Shown here: positions 21,718 through 36,607 of the stretch, one piece after another
Position numbering within the stretch: position 1 is the stretch's first letter
Layout: every line of letters begins with the position of its first letter
Source: Tricholomella constricta
Taxonomy: Eukaryota > Basidiomycota > Agaricomycetes > Agaricales > Lyophyllaceae
Direction of reading: 5' to 3'
Length of the DNA stretch: 64,000 nucleotides
NCBI GenBank assembly: GCA_013368375.1
Contig: JAACJP010000008.1
Coordinates: 744,001-808,000 of the forward strand
Notes under the pieces: generated by a model
What the model saw: only the letters and a program-made list of their open reading frames with translations
Told to the model about the DNA's origin: nothing
The model's database searches: none
Made by a program: the position numbers and the translations under genes

Positions 21718-22779
21718 TCAAACCACCGCTAAAGGGTTACAAAAAAAATATGTGAGCAATCTCAATTTTCCAGTCGGCGATCTAACCGTTAAACTTGGCC
21801 AGCTGTCCAGCGACTCAATACCAGCGCATTGGTGTCCCGCAACCCTGCGGGAGTATAATTCAGTGCGCGCCGAGAATCCTATACATGTCCTTACCATGGC
21901 TGCGCATTGATGTCCGCAATGGTATACTTGCCCTTGCCCTGCCCTGCCAGGTGGTCGCGGCCGGTGAGACGCATCTCCAGGACGCCATACAGGCGCTCCG
22001 TCTCGTCCTTGTAGCCTGTCTAACGATCAGTACCACCCCAAGAAAGCACTGCGCAGCCTTACGTTTTTGCGCGTATGGAATTTTTACCGGCGCTACATTA
22101 TTGAAATGGCCGGCTGCACGGACAAGTAGTCAGGGGTGGATAATGGTTTGCTAAACCTCAATGCATACCTTGCCCTTGCATCGGTCCAAGCCCACCATGC
22201 TGTGAAATCGAACCTCGACGTCAGATCCCGCACGACAAGACGCATTGTAGCATAGCACGTACCGTCCAGAAGATCCACTGCAGCATCTCGCTATAATCAT
22301 TGACCTCCCGCACCGGATCGAACGAGAACACAAACCCCGGATCGTAATGCTGCTCCAGATACAGCAAAATCGCCGCGGTCTCAAACACCGTGAAACCCCC
22401 GCGTGCGCGGTCGAGCAGCACTGGGATGCGCCCGTTCGGATTCAGTTGGAGGAACCACGGCTCCTTCTGCGTGTTCTCCGAGAGGTTGATCTTCTGCACG
22501 CTGCCGCAGGGTCGGAATTGGGTAGGAAAACGTATACTCAATAAACAAGGCGCCGCATAAGACGTGTGAGCAACACGTACTCGTACTGCAGGCCTGTCGT
22601 AGCCTTGAGCTCTTCGAGCAGCACAGACACTTTACGTCCGTTGGGCGTCCCGGCGGTATATAGAAGCAGGGGCTTCTCTGCCGCATTAGCGGTACCCGAA
22701 GCTGGGGTTGATTTAAAGCGTTGCCCTGAGGCGAGGGACCGCGCGATCAGTGCGAGGCGGCAGAGGGCTGCAGCAGACA
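21718..22779 (-). CDS. Glutathione S-transferase (Ure2/GstA-like), possibly mitochondrial
   Basis: Several exons. The N terminus ([20 protein letters not shown]) resembles a mitochondrial presequence. A thioredoxin-like GST domain follows: [50 protein letters not shown] and [16 protein letters not shown]. The C-terminal helical domain includes [16 protein letters not shown] and [20 protein letters not shown]. The family usually has a tryptophan or aromatic residue where this protein has the cysteine. After SLDSWPSL the reading turns unlike the family and stops at 21718, so the last exon or stop may be misread. The protein should conjugate glutathione; substrates cannot be told. Confidence 0.85.
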
Positions 22780-23613
22780 TTGTGGGGTAGTAATCTGTAT
22801 AATAACCTGTTATCACGGTTCAGGTGAAAGGCCTAATTAAAGGGCCTTCACCTCAGACTGCACTCCCGCGCTTTGACGAAATCGCCGACCAATGCTCACT
22901 AGCTACACTCGGCGTACATCAAAGGCCCAAAATTAAGGAATTGTCGGGCCAGTCGGGCCGGCCTTCCTCTTCCTCAAATATGTACACCCATTCAATCGCG
23001 AACGCACGGCACCGCGCGTGCGCGGCGGAAGTAAAGCAAAAGCCGCAGCGGCAATGGCGCTGCAAAGTGTACATTGTCTACTAAGTACAGATAAAAATGG
23101 ATCGAAGAAACTAAACGACGCGAAGCAAGGGAAGCGAACGGGATAATTCAGTTGAAAAAAAAGCAAAAAAAACAAACAAACAAAACGGACGACGGCGAGG
23201 CAAAAATCTTTGCAAGGAGCGTAAAGCCGTGCATGCATGGCATGGTGATGATAATGGTGGTGGTGGGTGGCGCGTGGAGGAACTGGATCCCTTGTAATCC
23301 CAAGTATTTTACAGAAAGCAAAACGGGGTGAAGAAAGGAGGAATAGAGGCGCAGGAAAGACGTGAAGGACGGTGCATATATATGTGTGCGTGTGTGAAGA
23401 AGCGGGGCGAGAGGTAAGAGGCGGAACGGCGTCCATGTTCCAAGTCCAAGAAGACATAGATGTCGTGAACAAGAAGAAAAGTCAACAAGAATGGGAGTGA
23501 GGAGAGAGAAAGAAGAAGCTTGTGATCGAGATCGATAACAAAAGCGGCTTATACATCGGTCTGGTGGTGTGGGGTATCCATCCACCATGTACCCTAAGCT
23601 GAATGCCCTGCGC
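22780..23613. other. Intergenic region, A-rich tracts, no gene seen
   Basis: Promoter side of the GST gene and 3' side of the Ser/Pro-rich gene. It contains A-rich runs at about 23154-23180 and GT/CA-like tracts but no recognisable gene. Open frames on the minus strand (for example 22933-23472) are low-complexity and probably lie in a long 3' untranslated region. Confidence 0.5.
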
Positions 23614-25844
23614 TCAGCCGTCATCTCCAGGTGCCTCCGGAGGCGACATGATGATGGAATTTCTACGGCTCTCTGCACGCCTCACTGGCGGGCTCTGGCC
23701 CGCCTGCTGCTGTCCCCCCTCACCGCTACTCGGCCCATGCGCAGACGATTGGCGACTCAGGCTCGGGCGATCCGCCAAGGATTTCCCATGCATGCCAGGC
23801 GATGACATCGCCGCATGTGGGGGCGACTGCACTCCGCCGAACGGCGCACGGGGCGACGAGCGTGCTTGGGGCAGCTGTGGCGGCTCGAGAGGATGCGGAT
23901 GCGAGCGCGGGGGGTCCAGGCGTGACGCCGAGACCGACATGCGCATCGAATCAAAGTGGGCCGGCGCCGGCGATCCGCTCTCCGGTTCGACCAGGGAAGC
24001 ATTTTCACGAGGATCTTGACCCCAGCCGGACTCAGGGCGCCGACGTGATGAGGAAGAGGTGTCGTGGGAGGACGAGGAGGAAGAAGGGGGGACCGGGGGG
24101 AAGGTATATGATTCTGAAGCCATGGGCCCACTGGTGATCCCGTTGCGCAGGGGCGTCTTATTCCCACTGTGCTTTGAACCTGTGATACTTTGCCGCCGCC
24201 CAGACGTCGTCGCGATGCGCAGGGCGTCTTCCAGCTCCTCGACTCGCCGATGGAGCCCGGCCATCTCGGAGCGCATTCCCGCGACCCGTTTCTCGACAAG
24301 GCTTTCGACGACCTCGCTAAGCTTCTCCTGCTGTTGCGTCAACGCCTGCATCATCGCATTCGAGCGCTGCAGCTGCTCGCCGAGCCAGCCCTTGAGCTGC
24401 TTCGAGTCGTTGAGCGCATCGTAAAATACCTCGAACGGCGTCAAAAATGCAGCTTTGTCTCCTGCATACCCAGGGTGGTGGAAACCGGGAGTCGGCGGTA
24501 CCAGGGTAGACGCAATAGGGACCGAAGCTGCGGGCGGTGATCGTCCAGATATACCCGCCACTGGTTGAGCAACGGCGCTGGGAGCGTTGCGTTGCATGGA
24601 AAGCCTGGTAGGTGTTGGTGGGACATTGGTAGCCACCCGCCGGATATTGTCACCTCCTCCCATCACTGACGGCAGGCGGGGAAGTGTCATGGGGAAGCGG
24701 CCTGAGAAGAAGGACCCCTGGCCTGCATGTGGCACAGGGGGCGCACTCTGAATGGCGGGTTGGAACTGTTCCTGCGTCTGAGCTTCCCGTGGGCTGATTA
24801 GAATATCCGCCGGCTTTTTCTTGCCTGATCCCAGCTGCTCCGCGCGTCGTCTAGCGAAGCTGATTGGCGGCGGCGGTAGAGAGTTTGAGTTGACGACCTG
24901 ATTCGGAGCCGGCGGAGCTGGTTGCTGGCTAGGCACGATAATAGGACTGGGACTGGGAGGGCGTGGGTTGCTTGAACCGTGACTTGGGTTGGTGGCAAGC
25001 CGGCGGGTACTGGACCCGTTGTTGGGACTGCGGCGTAGAGGACGCGTGGGTGCTGAGGACTTTGATGATGATGGCAGATTGCGCTCATCCGCAGGTGTGA
25101 GGGGTATAGGTGGGTTCGTGGTGATGGTGCTGGGAGACATTGTTCCCACCACGCTGCCTCTGCGCTGCTCAATGAGGGCCTTTTGCTTTTGCTTCACTGT
25201 GATCATGGACTTAACCTGCTCAATTGCAGAGGGGTTGTCACGCTTAATGGTGAACCCCATAACGACAGGAGAGATGGGGGTGGAGTTTGTCTGATCGACG
25301 GGCACGCGCACATCTGTATTGAGTGGGTGGGGCGCGCCGCTGATGGTTACACGACGCTTTTTGGAAGGTGAAGGACGAAGGCTGGAGGGCGGTGGGGCAC
25401 CGGCAGTGTCGATAACAAGATGTTGGCTGTTGGTCCTTGCCGGCGGCGGTGGCGGCGGCGGGGTGGATTCGAGCATAACCTGATCCTGCTCTTCCTTGAT
25501 ATGGACTAGTCGTGGAGAAGCGCTGTGATAGTAAGCTAGATAAGTATGCGGAGGCTAGAAGAGTGTGAAGCGAACAAGACTGACTCTGAGCTGTGTCGGT
25601 CGTCATCGCGCGCGGCCGAGGTGACGTCGTTACGGGAACGTTTCCTAGAGGGGATTTTGTTTGGATTATCTTCGCTGGGTGGTCGAGACGGGGTGGTGAC
25701 GCGGCGATGTTCCATGGGGGGGAATCGGGTCTGTATAGGAGGGAGGGAGTTGTTACCTGAGGAGATGCTGCCGAGAGACTGAGTGCTAAAGGCCTGGGCG
25801 AAGGAGGGGAGGGACTGGGGTATGCTGCTGTGGTTGACAGACAT
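23614..25844 (-). CDS. Ser/Pro-rich protein with C-terminal coiled coil, unknown function
   Basis: Two exons joined by a short intron near 25485-25550. The start at 25844 gives MSVNHSSIPQSLPSFAQAFS, rich in Ser, Pro and Asn, with a basic cluster SRKRSRND that could be a nuclear signal. The long second exon (to the stop at 23614) continues Pro/Ser-rich and holds an ordered-looking stretch, GFTIKRDNPSAIEQVKSMIT and KQKQKALIEQRRGS. A probable coiled coil runs from about FYDALNDSKQLKGWLGEQLQ through MAGLHRRVEELEDALR. I do not recognise the family. Composition and basic motifs suggest a nuclear regulatory protein, but this is inference only. The exact donor of the intron is uncertain. Confidence 0.7.
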
Positions 25845-26307
25845 GGTGGATGGGGGGAGGATGGAGGGGTTGCTCGTTGTGGTGGACGACGTGCAGCGGG
25901 GAGACGGTCGTGGGGGTCGTTGTCGTCGAGCGTGGAATGTTGGTTGCACGTCGCCAAGAGCGGATTCGAGCCGGAGATGGATAATTAAAAGAAATTCCGA
26001 ATGGAACCTGGCTATCGCGTAAGGCAACTCGATCATCAGCGCGACCTTATATATAAACAACGACGACACAGCGTACTACTTTATGTTTGTAAACACCCTG
26101 ACCTGTCATCCTGAAACCGTAAGCCAACCATTTGCGAAACACGGCACAGCCAGCCAGCTGTGTCCTCCAGCTCCAGCCTCCAAGATCCTGATGATCCCAT
26201 TGCCGGCCCGGAGCCGAGAACCCACATTGGAGCCCCAACTCAAGTCTGATCTGCAACAAGTTCCACAATGCCATCTGATATACAGAAAAAGATACAACAA
26301 CATCTCG
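25845..26307. other. Promoter of the Ser/Pro-rich gene and 3' flank of RTT109
   Basis: This 463-bp stretch lies between two minus-strand genes. A TATATATA run near 26048 could be promoter related. No coding sequence was recognised. Confidence 0.5.
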
Positions 26308-27885
26308 TTAATCACTTTTCTTTTTTTTCTTGCGCGCCGTAAGCACTGTCACTTGCCCAGTACTCTCCTCTTTCGTAACGGCCCCTGGGGCCCCTTTGGC
26401 TGCAGCCACCGGGTTACTGACACAGATTGTGCCATATATATGAGAGTGGTAAGTTTCCAGCGACGTCACTGGTTCCGGGAACGGATTCGGGGAGACATCT
26501 GGGATGGCGCGTTTGCCATGAACGAGACGCGGAGGAGGCGTGCTAGGCGGTGCGAGCAGGGAGGGCTGTGACGAGATTTCACGCTCGGGCGTACGTCGGT
26601 CGAACTCACGGGGTTTGGGGAATGTCCGTGGTCCATGAGAAATCGTCGTGGGAATTGGTGGGATTCCTTCGCACAGGCCACGAATGGCGCCCTCCACAAT
26701 TTCGGTTCCCCGTATTGCGCGCTCCACCGTCGAGAACTCGACGTTCGTTGTAAGGGTCGTTACGATACGTTTGTTGAGCTGCGACGAGACTTGCCCAGGT
26801 TGCGGCGCGAGCGGCGAGATTGTTGAACGAGACGCGTCTTTAGTAGCAGTCGAGGATGATATTCCTAGCGTGAAGAATCCAGTGACTGCCCCAGCAACGC
26901 ACTCCTGTCGGAAAGACATGCGTTCCCAGAACTCGTCTGGTGTTACTTTGCCCAGCTCCCCCAGCGGGCGCTCGTCTTTTCCATTCTTCCCTTCTTTTTC
27001 TTCAACTCCTTCTCTGTGATTGGAGTGAGAGCCGTCATCACGAGATGACGTGCGTGAGCGCTTCCGCGTGGGGGACTTCACCTCGCCGTCAGTGGTGTAT
27101 GCAATCTCGTCCATGAAACGGGATTTAGGGTCGTCATCGAACGACGGAATGAAATGGCCCAGATTCTTCTTACCCTCCGACGCAACAGGCGGACACGGGA
27201 GCATGAGCTCGGTCTGCGAGTATGGATGCCCATATGTCCACGAAGGACAAGCAGCGGACGACGAGGACGCGTTCTTGATTGCGTGGGTAGCCTCGAATTC
27301 GCTATACCCAGGCAAGATGTAGCAGAGTTTGAGCTTCAGCGATGGCTCCTGGGCCCGCGCCTCCAACTCTCCCGCCACATCCGAGAATACTCGTTTCCAC
27401 CACGCGCAGAGCTTGATGTCGCTCAAAGGGTGCTTTCCCGCATATTCTGCAGAGTTCGGGAACAGGTACTGTGCCTGTGCGCGCGCAAAGAGGTGGATCC
27501 AGAGGTGCTCGGCGGCAAGTGGGCGTGTGGCAGGGTCCGCGTAGAAAGCAAGGAAGGCCTTGACGAGACAGTATGTCGGTGAGGGCGACATCGCCTGGCC
27601 CGTAGAGTCGACCTTTGATATGTAGAGAATTGCACTAGAGGTAGACACTATGTTGTACACGGACGCGTCAATGGCCGCGACGAGGATGTGCGGCGAGTCC
27701 GGGGTGGTTTGCTCAGAGAGCAAGACAAGGACATCTTGTAAGTACGCTCGTGGGCGTGGCGTGGCAAAGGGGAAGATTGAAGCGCTTTTTCGCGGAGAGG
27801 ATACGAGGACATGAAGGTGGAACTCGCGTGTGCCAGGCAGGCGGGCGAGGGCCGCCAACAGCGTATCTCGGAGGTTGATCAACAT
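26308..27885 (-). CDS. RTT109: Histone H3 lysine acetyltransferase Rtt109
   Basis: Single-exon protein of 525 residues matching the fungal Rtt109/p300-like family, which acetylates newly made histone H3 (Lys56, Lys9) with histone chaperones during replication-coupled nucleosome assembly. Seen are the N-terminal LRDTLLAALARLPGTREFHL, the long helix region AEHLWIHLFARAQAQYLFPN, the core motif HPLSDIKLCAWWKRVFSDV, and DEFWERMSFRQECVAGAVTG. Between them is a charged, disordered insertion (TRKRSRTSSRDD). The C terminus is Lys-rich (ARKKKKKSD), a possible nuclear or histone-binding tail. The start MLINLRDTLLAALARLPGTR places the catalytic domain directly at the N terminus, as expected. Confidence 0.9.
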   Translation of the reverse strand: MLINLRDTLLAALARLPGTREFHLHVLVSSPRKSASIFPFATPRPRAYLQDVLVLLSEQTTPDSPHILVAAIDASVYNIVSTSSAILYISKVDSTGQAMSPSPTYCLVKAFLAFYADPATRPLAAEHLWIHLFARAQAQYLFPNSAEYAGKHPLSDIKLCAWWKRVFSDVAGELEARAQEPSLKLKLCYILPGYSEFEATHAIKNASSSSAACPSWTYGHPYSQTELMLPCPPVASEGKKNLGHFIPSFDDDPKSRFMDEIAYTTDGEVKSPTRKRSRTSSRDDGSHSNHREGVEEKEGKNGKDERPLGELGKVTPDEFWERMSFRQECVAGAVTGFFTLGISSSTATKDASRSTISPLAPQPGQVSSQLNKRIVTTLTTNVEFSTVERAIRGTEIVEGAIRGLCEGIPPIPTTISHGPRTFPKPREFDRRTPEREISSQPSLLAPPSTPPPRLVHGKRAIPDVSPNPFPEPVTSLETYHSHIYGTICVSNPVAAAKGAPGAVTKEESTGQVTVLTARKKKKKSD

Positions 27886-28550
27886 AGAGTGGCCGATGCT
27901 GCACGTGGAAAGTTGTAGTCCGCGAACGGAACCACCGCCACAGCCTCCTTGTTCTACTTATGGACGTTCGTACATTTTCATTCATGCTTTAACCGATGTG
28001 TGGCCTGAGTACTCTGATACAGGGCCATTAGTATACAAACGCAGGGACTCCAGTCTTTTTTTTTTCCCCTGGCACCACGGAATACATACATAAAAATCTT
28101 TGAATGGAGAAAGTTGTTATTGACTGTCCTTGCAAGGATGGGCCTGGTCCAGGAACAGTAGTACCCTGACAGTATGCACTGTGGACTCAAACTGCGGCAC
28201 CGAGCTGGACGAAAATTCATATGTAGCACCAGCATCCCATCATCGGCATCTGTCATTCGATCCCTCCCCACATGCAACCTTAATGTACCTGTCAAATTTA
28301 TATACCCCCTCAGGTTCAACAGTTTACCAGGCGAAGATCCCACCCAAACCTTTTTCAATGGCATTTCCTGGAAATTATAGTCCATTTGGAGAAAGAATGA
28401 ACTAAGCTCCTCCCACAAGTCCAAATCGTCGGCGATAACGCCCAGTTATTCCAGCATTTCGACGCTGGCAGTTCCCATACTCCAGAATCCGCATGCGAAA
28501 GATATAGAAGGTAAGTAGGGCTACAAGATTGTTTAAGGGAACGAAAGTTG
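27886..28550. other. Intergenic region between RTT109 and the DUF6534-type gene
   Basis: The promoter of RTT109 (minus strand) and the 3' flank of the next minus-strand gene share this 665-bp stretch. It has a nine-T run near 28056-28067. I see no recognisable coding sequence. Confidence 0.5.
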
Positions 28551-30734
28551 TCACATAGGCAGCTGGGGAAACGATATGCTCGTCGAGCTGACGGGAGGCT
28601 GCCTCGAAGCGTCAATAGCATCCAGAGGTGGACGATGGTGTTCCTCAGTGCTTACGGTATAATCATATTCGGCTTTGGATACGGTGTGTATGTGGACGCT
28701 GAGTGCTGCGGCTCCGGGCTTCATTGGGGGAAAGTTCTCCGTAATAGGGCTTTCGACGTTCGATGTTATAGCGCGAAACGGCGTTAGCTGCGGGAGCGTG
28801 CAATCTCGTGGGGCCACCTTTCCTCGGAGGAAGTCACGACTATTTAGACTGTCAGAGTCAAGAAACATGTCAGCTCGCTTGAGGTTTATATGGTCGGAAC
28901 ACACTCAACGCCGCTAGAAGTGAATTCACATAGCCTGTGCATTTTTCCTTGAATCAGTCAGGAACAAGAGCGGAATGGACAGTCATTGGCGCACATTTAC
29001 CCAGAATCCAAAAGAATGCAAGCCAGATGAAGTTTGTCGGCATTATGGCAAACTTGGAATATAGATTCAGACAAGACAAGGTTGAAAGCCATTAGGTCTT
29101 ACTGTGACCACTGCTATGAAGGCGATGACGCTGGCGTAGAGGAAGATCAGTTCGTTGTCACGAATATGTGCCGGTCATCGGACTAACCTTGTCGTCAAAC
29201 CAGTCGTAAGGCTGTAAGCGATCAGCGTTGTTATCAGAGAGTCCGTGCTGTCGTAGCTCGAGGTAAGTTTAAGCGCACAAGAGATACCCCAAGAACTCAC
29301 CGCGAGAATCCCGTTCGGTTCTTAGTTAGATAATAGCAGAGCGCACATGCAATGATAATATCGGCGGCAGCGGCGCTCCCTAGGCCGGCACTCGTAACCC
29401 ACTAAAACCTCGTAAATGACCATGCACTAGTAGGTAAGGCTGAGACGTACTACGAGTTCGCCAAATTTAGTCGTCTCGGTAAGGATGAAGCTATGTTCAG
29501 TACGTCAGCGAGCCCGCCTTGCAGCATAGATGGGAATTAACCCTTCGACTGTAAAGACTGGCGATTTTGAAGTAAAGTGAGTGTTACAGAGTGTTCTGAT
29601 TGGGAGCATGAACATCACCTATCCCCAGACCTGGAGTGGCAGCTAATAAGGCACACCTCCGTATATTTAATCTACACAGAACGCACCGAAATGAACAAAC
29701 GATAGGACGACCTATCAACTTTAATGCATATCAGCAGCAAGGCAAACGGCCGGCGCAGACGTACGATAACGCCGGTCAGCCACAGGTTACCTGACACTAA
29801 AAGGGACCATACAGCATGGTGGCCAAAAAATGACAGATGACGGCGTACTGATCCAGACGCGGCGCGCAAAGAAGCTGAAGGCGATAGATTGAGTTTATAC
29901 CGATCGTGTAAGATGCTGCCTCGAACGCACCATTCGACAATAAGACCTATCAGACCCTGCAACGAAAGTATGTCACACTTTCCCCTGTGTTGCAGCTGCA
30001 CGTACATTGCAGTCCGTTTGTAGCTGCAGAGGTAATTCAGCACGTGTCATCGGCGTGTTCGAATGCAACACGACATACGTTCATACTCCTGTAAACACGG
30101 ATCCCATTCCTAGTCAAAACCGAGCGATTACATGGCAGGAGCAGCAATGATACCATGTCGTCTTGTTTAACGCAGCTGGGTTGTCGAAATTTGTCACCAG
30201 ATACCTGTCACAAAGCTTAACGCTGAACCCAGGACCTTGGATCTCTGAGGTATTTGAGTACCAATATATCGAGATGGTGCAGAGCACCAGATGCGCCGTA
30301 TCCAGAACCCTGAATCTTGTGTTTCGAACGGAATCTGGGCTGCATTGCGATGACGCACCATAAGAAGAAAACCTGCAGCAGAGTTTCTGCGTGACCATCC
30401 TCAAGCATGAATGAAACGACGCACGAGAAACTTGATGAATCGAGAGTCTTGGGGATATGTTCTAGTCTTTCGCTTGAAGGCACTACGCTTTGTGAATGCG
30501 CTTGTTGACACGCACCTGTAATACAGGAAACTACGCGAGAAATAGCTACATCAGCAGAAATCGTTGCGTTTCGAGGCGAAAATACCGACGTTTGAAGGAG
30601 TGTGACCCCATATAATCTATGGCACAGGAGTGTGAGAGCAATCAGAGATGCTTAAGATATCATGCCAACATTGCTCCGGCGATAAGACCTATGAAGGCAC
30701 TGCCATAAGTCAGATTGATGTTTGAACCATCCAT
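28551..30734 (-). CDS. Seven-helix membrane protein of the DUF6534 type
   Basis: A spliced gene recognised from scattered exons on the minus strand. The start at 30734 gives MDGSNINLTYGSAFIGLIAG, then ILYGVTLLQTSVF. Later exons read YPQDSRFIKFLV, VLDTAHLVLCTISIYW, YLVTNFDNPAALNKTTW, LQGLIGLIVEWCVRG, LGSAAAADIIIACALCYYL, TKNRTGFSR, STDSLITTLIAYSLTTG, ELIFLYASVIAFIAVVT, FAIMPTNFIWLAFFWILG and GYVNSLLAAL, ending in a hydrophilic tail (NSRDFLRGKVAPRDC) with the stop at 28551. This series matches the seven-helix basidiomycete family DUF6534, expanded in mushroom genomes and without a proven function. At least ten exons; exact junctions were not all resolved. A receptor-like role is often guessed but unproven. 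Confidence 0.75.
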
Positions 30735-31336
30735 GGTCAGGGCAGGGCAAGCGAGGAGAGCAGAGCGCTCTGGGAGATTTTGAGAGGAGACCTATCATAC
30801 ATGCCCGCCTTTCAACTTCTTAAAGAGGGGAGAGACGTCTCCACGCGTGCACGCATGAGAACCATGGGAAAGCTGATCCCTAAATAACAGTGCAAGACGT
30901 CGAACAGAATAGGAAGAAGCCGACTCGGGAGTTTTAAGTCCCTTGGGCAGGTATGAAGCGATGACCGCATCGAGACGTAGAGGCTCGACTGCCAGTAGTT
31001 TGCAGCCCCAAAGGCGCGAAGATCGTTAAGCCCTTGAGAAAGAATCGCCCAACTTGAACGGAGAAACCGTCGGCACCTTTGTGTTCTGCGCTACCGAGTC
31101 CTTACATGGTTAACAAAGCTGTAACTAGCGAAGAGGCCCGCAGAAAAGGCTCGTAAACAATTTAAGCATGAGAAATGGACATACTCACTTGCAGGGTGCT
31201 TGCTCTTTCGCCCACACTGGGGGCCGCTGCGGGAAGACAAGCCACGAAAGCCGAGTGAATTAGAATGAGATCAAAAGTATATGCTACACTTGCGAGGACA
31301 GTACAGGGACACAGCAGGAAGAGATAAAACAGTCAA
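30735..31336. other. No gene recognised between DUF6534-type gene and cullin
   Basis: This 600-bp stretch holds the promoter of the DUF6534-type gene and the 3' flank of the cullin gene. No conserved coding sequence, tRNA or repeat was seen. Confidence 0.5.
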
Positions 31337-34122
<2,786 letters not shown>

Positions 34123-34325
34123 GGTGGTAGTGGTTGTGGTGGTGATAAGGCAAGGGGTACTCCTCGCGGCAATCGTGTTGCAACCCAAATCTGCCCAAGT
34201 CGCGAAGATCACAAATGGTGATCGGGATTCGGGGGAAATGTAAACTCGTGTGCACTGATAAATATGCAAATGATTAATTGTCCTACGCCTCAATTGTCCA
34301 TGAAAACACTATTTTCTAATACTAT

Positions 34326-35341
34326 CTATAGCTTCACTCCTTTGTGTACACATGCGATACCTCCCCACATATCCTGCCATGCTCCCCCGTCGACATCATC
34401 TCCAGTTGCGAACCCAGCCTCGCGAATCATCTTTGCGAATTCAGGCTGAGGGGGGAATTTGCGAATCGATTCGACAAGGTATTGATATGAGTCCCTGTCA
34501 CCCGCAAGTATCGTGCCCAGAAGGGGAATCATTGTGAAAGAATATTGATCATACAACCTGTCGAACGCTGAGCACAGCGACAAAAGACCTTATTAAATTT
34601 AAACTCACGTGCTGAGAAGAGGGTTATTCACGCGACTAAACTCAAGGCACGCAAATGTTCCACCCGGTTTGAGCACACGGTGAGCCTCCTCCAGCACTGA
34701 AGGAATTGACGTGCAATTACGGATTCCAAAGGCAATAGTGTATAGGTCGAAAGTATTATCGGGAAATACTTCTGAAGGCAATGCCTGAGCGTTCGCCTCA
34801 TGAAAAGAGATTTGAGGAGCTGTGATAATATAAGAAACATGTTGCAAGAACTGATCATCCAGCACTTACTATTGTGGTACATGGTTTTCTTAAAGCGACG
34901 AAAACCCTCTTTAAGCATCTGCGCGTTGATGTCGACGACTGCCACACTCGTCTCTCTGTCTGCGTAGTTCTCCCTCGCGTAGTCAAGAATCCGGAGGGCA
35001 ATGTCTCCTGTACCGCCAGCAACATCTATGCAGCGCATCGGTCCTTTGCGACCAGGTTTTAGCGCCGAAACGTAGGAGTCTTTCCAGAGTCTGTGTACTC
35101 CAAGGGAGGTGGCATCGTTCATGAGATCATAGGAGGATGCCACAGAGTCGAAAACATCTTTGACAAGGGATTCTTTCGACTCTTCGGGGACAGTTTTGAA
35201 GCCGAAAGATGCCGTGCGCGACGTGGTCGTTTCGGATGATGAAGGGGTGGTTGAAGATGACTGGGTGGTAATATAGCGCGGGCAGTTCAAACGTGCAGCC
35301 TTTGGTAACGAGGACCTGAGGCTGCGCGAGAGAGAGAGCAT
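34326..35341 (-). CDS. COQ5: 2-methoxy-6-polyprenyl-1,4-benzoquinol methyltransferase
   Basis: C-methyltransferase of coenzyme Q synthesis (UbiE/COQ5 family), acting on the matrix side of the inner mitochondrial membrane. The presequence is [19 protein letters not shown]. Then come [40 protein letters not shown], the SAM-binding [19 protein letters not shown] and [48 protein letters not shown] and [20 protein letters not shown]. The C terminus reads [14 protein letters not shown], close to the family end. Three or more exons; the largest covers the N-terminal half. All substrate and cofactor motifs are intact. Confidence 0.95.
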
Positions 35342-35474
35342 AGTGAGGGCTCGTGAACGGAGATTCGGAATGCAGCTGTCTGTTGAATTTGAAATCACGT
35401 GATCCCGATCACTTCTGAAATTTCTGTCCATTCTCAGTGTGATTCAAGCCAGCGAGGTATTGTTGCGTTTATCC

Positions 35475-36607
35475 ATGGCTCTGTCCACCAAGTTCACGGA
35501 CAAAGGCAAAGGCAAAGTTATCGGTGCATAATTCCACCAATTCTCCTTGATATGTGCCTAAAAGCCTTTAGATTTGACTGACCAGCCAGTGGAGTCGAGC
35601 TCAGATTCCGAATCATCAGCCTCTGATTCAAGCACGGACAGTGACTCAGGCTTTTCAGATTCTGACAGCGATGATCCAATTACTCCCGAATACCTCGAAT
35701 CTCTCCTAGAAAAGGCGCGAAAGAATTATGCCGCTGCCGCTGTAAAAGAGGCCGAAGCTCGCAAAGCGACTGAGAACGGGGAAGAGGAGATCATCACTTT
35801 GGAAGGAGATTCCGGCCAAGAGTGAGCCATATTTAGTGTGATAAACGCCCGACCCGTATCTCATTGACCACCATACAGACCACTGCCTCAGCTGGACCCC
35901 GGGACGCTGCCTCAGACGTACTTCAAGCTCGGCGCGTCTCGCTTTGATGGCCCGTTGTCGATGCACGATCCAGACGTCGATTTGGCGGAAAGGGCGTCGT
36001 CCTCTCTTGCCGTACCAGCGCCACCAGTACCACCACCGGAGCCCACAAAGTCCGGGAAACCTTTGACGCATAAGGAAAAGAAAGAAGTCCGTGTATCTGA
36101 ACTGGCCCTTGTACAATCTCCAATTTTTGTGACCGACCCAATTTCTTTAGCTGAAAAACAAAACAGCGGGGGCTGATTGGTTCGATCTTCCCGCGCCTGC
36201 AGAGGCCGATCTACCTCGGCTGCATCGAGAAGTGGAAGCTCTCCGTCTTCGGAATCAGCTGGACCCGAAACGTTTCTACCGGAAGGACGAGGGCGAGGGA
36301 AAAGGTATAAAAGGGCTGCCCAAATATTTTGCGGTAAGGTTCACCTCCTTTTCCCGCGTATATCACGTTGACCAACTTTCTTTGCAAGATTGGTACTATT
36401 TTGCCTTCCACCACGCCATTTGGTACCGCCAGTGGAGACAATCTCACGCGTGCGAATCGTAAACGGACGCTAGTGGACGAACTTGTGGACGATGCCGAGG
36501 CGAAGCGGTATGCCAAGAAGAAGTTTGAAGATCTCCAGGGTGTGCGGGGTGCGAAGGGGAAAAATACATTGGCTGCCAAGAAGGCTATGCGACGAGGGAA
36601 GTGGTGA
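35475..36607 (+). CDS. FCF2: rRNA-processing protein Fcf2
   Basis: Nucleolar factor needed for early 35S pre-rRNA cleavages in the small-subunit processome. Five exons: a 42-nt first exon (35475-35516, MALSTKFTDKGKGK), a Ser/Asp-rich exon from 35565, and three more. The conserved C-terminal Fcf2 domain is AGADWFDLPAPAEADLPRLH, ALRLRNQLDPKRFYRKD, GLPKYFAIGTILPSTTPFG, followed by RTLVDELVDDAEAKRYAKKK. The protein ends MRRGKW, typical of the family. The acidic serine stretch near the N terminus is normal for nucleolar proteins. The gene is convergent with SAS10, another processome factor, with 0.7 kb between stop codons. Confidence 0.92.

Noticed and set aside
25244..25957. 237-codon minus-strand frame beside the Ser/Pro-rich gene
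   Set aside because: It is another frame of the same Ser/Pro-rich exons and their intron; the start and intron signals fit the other frame better.
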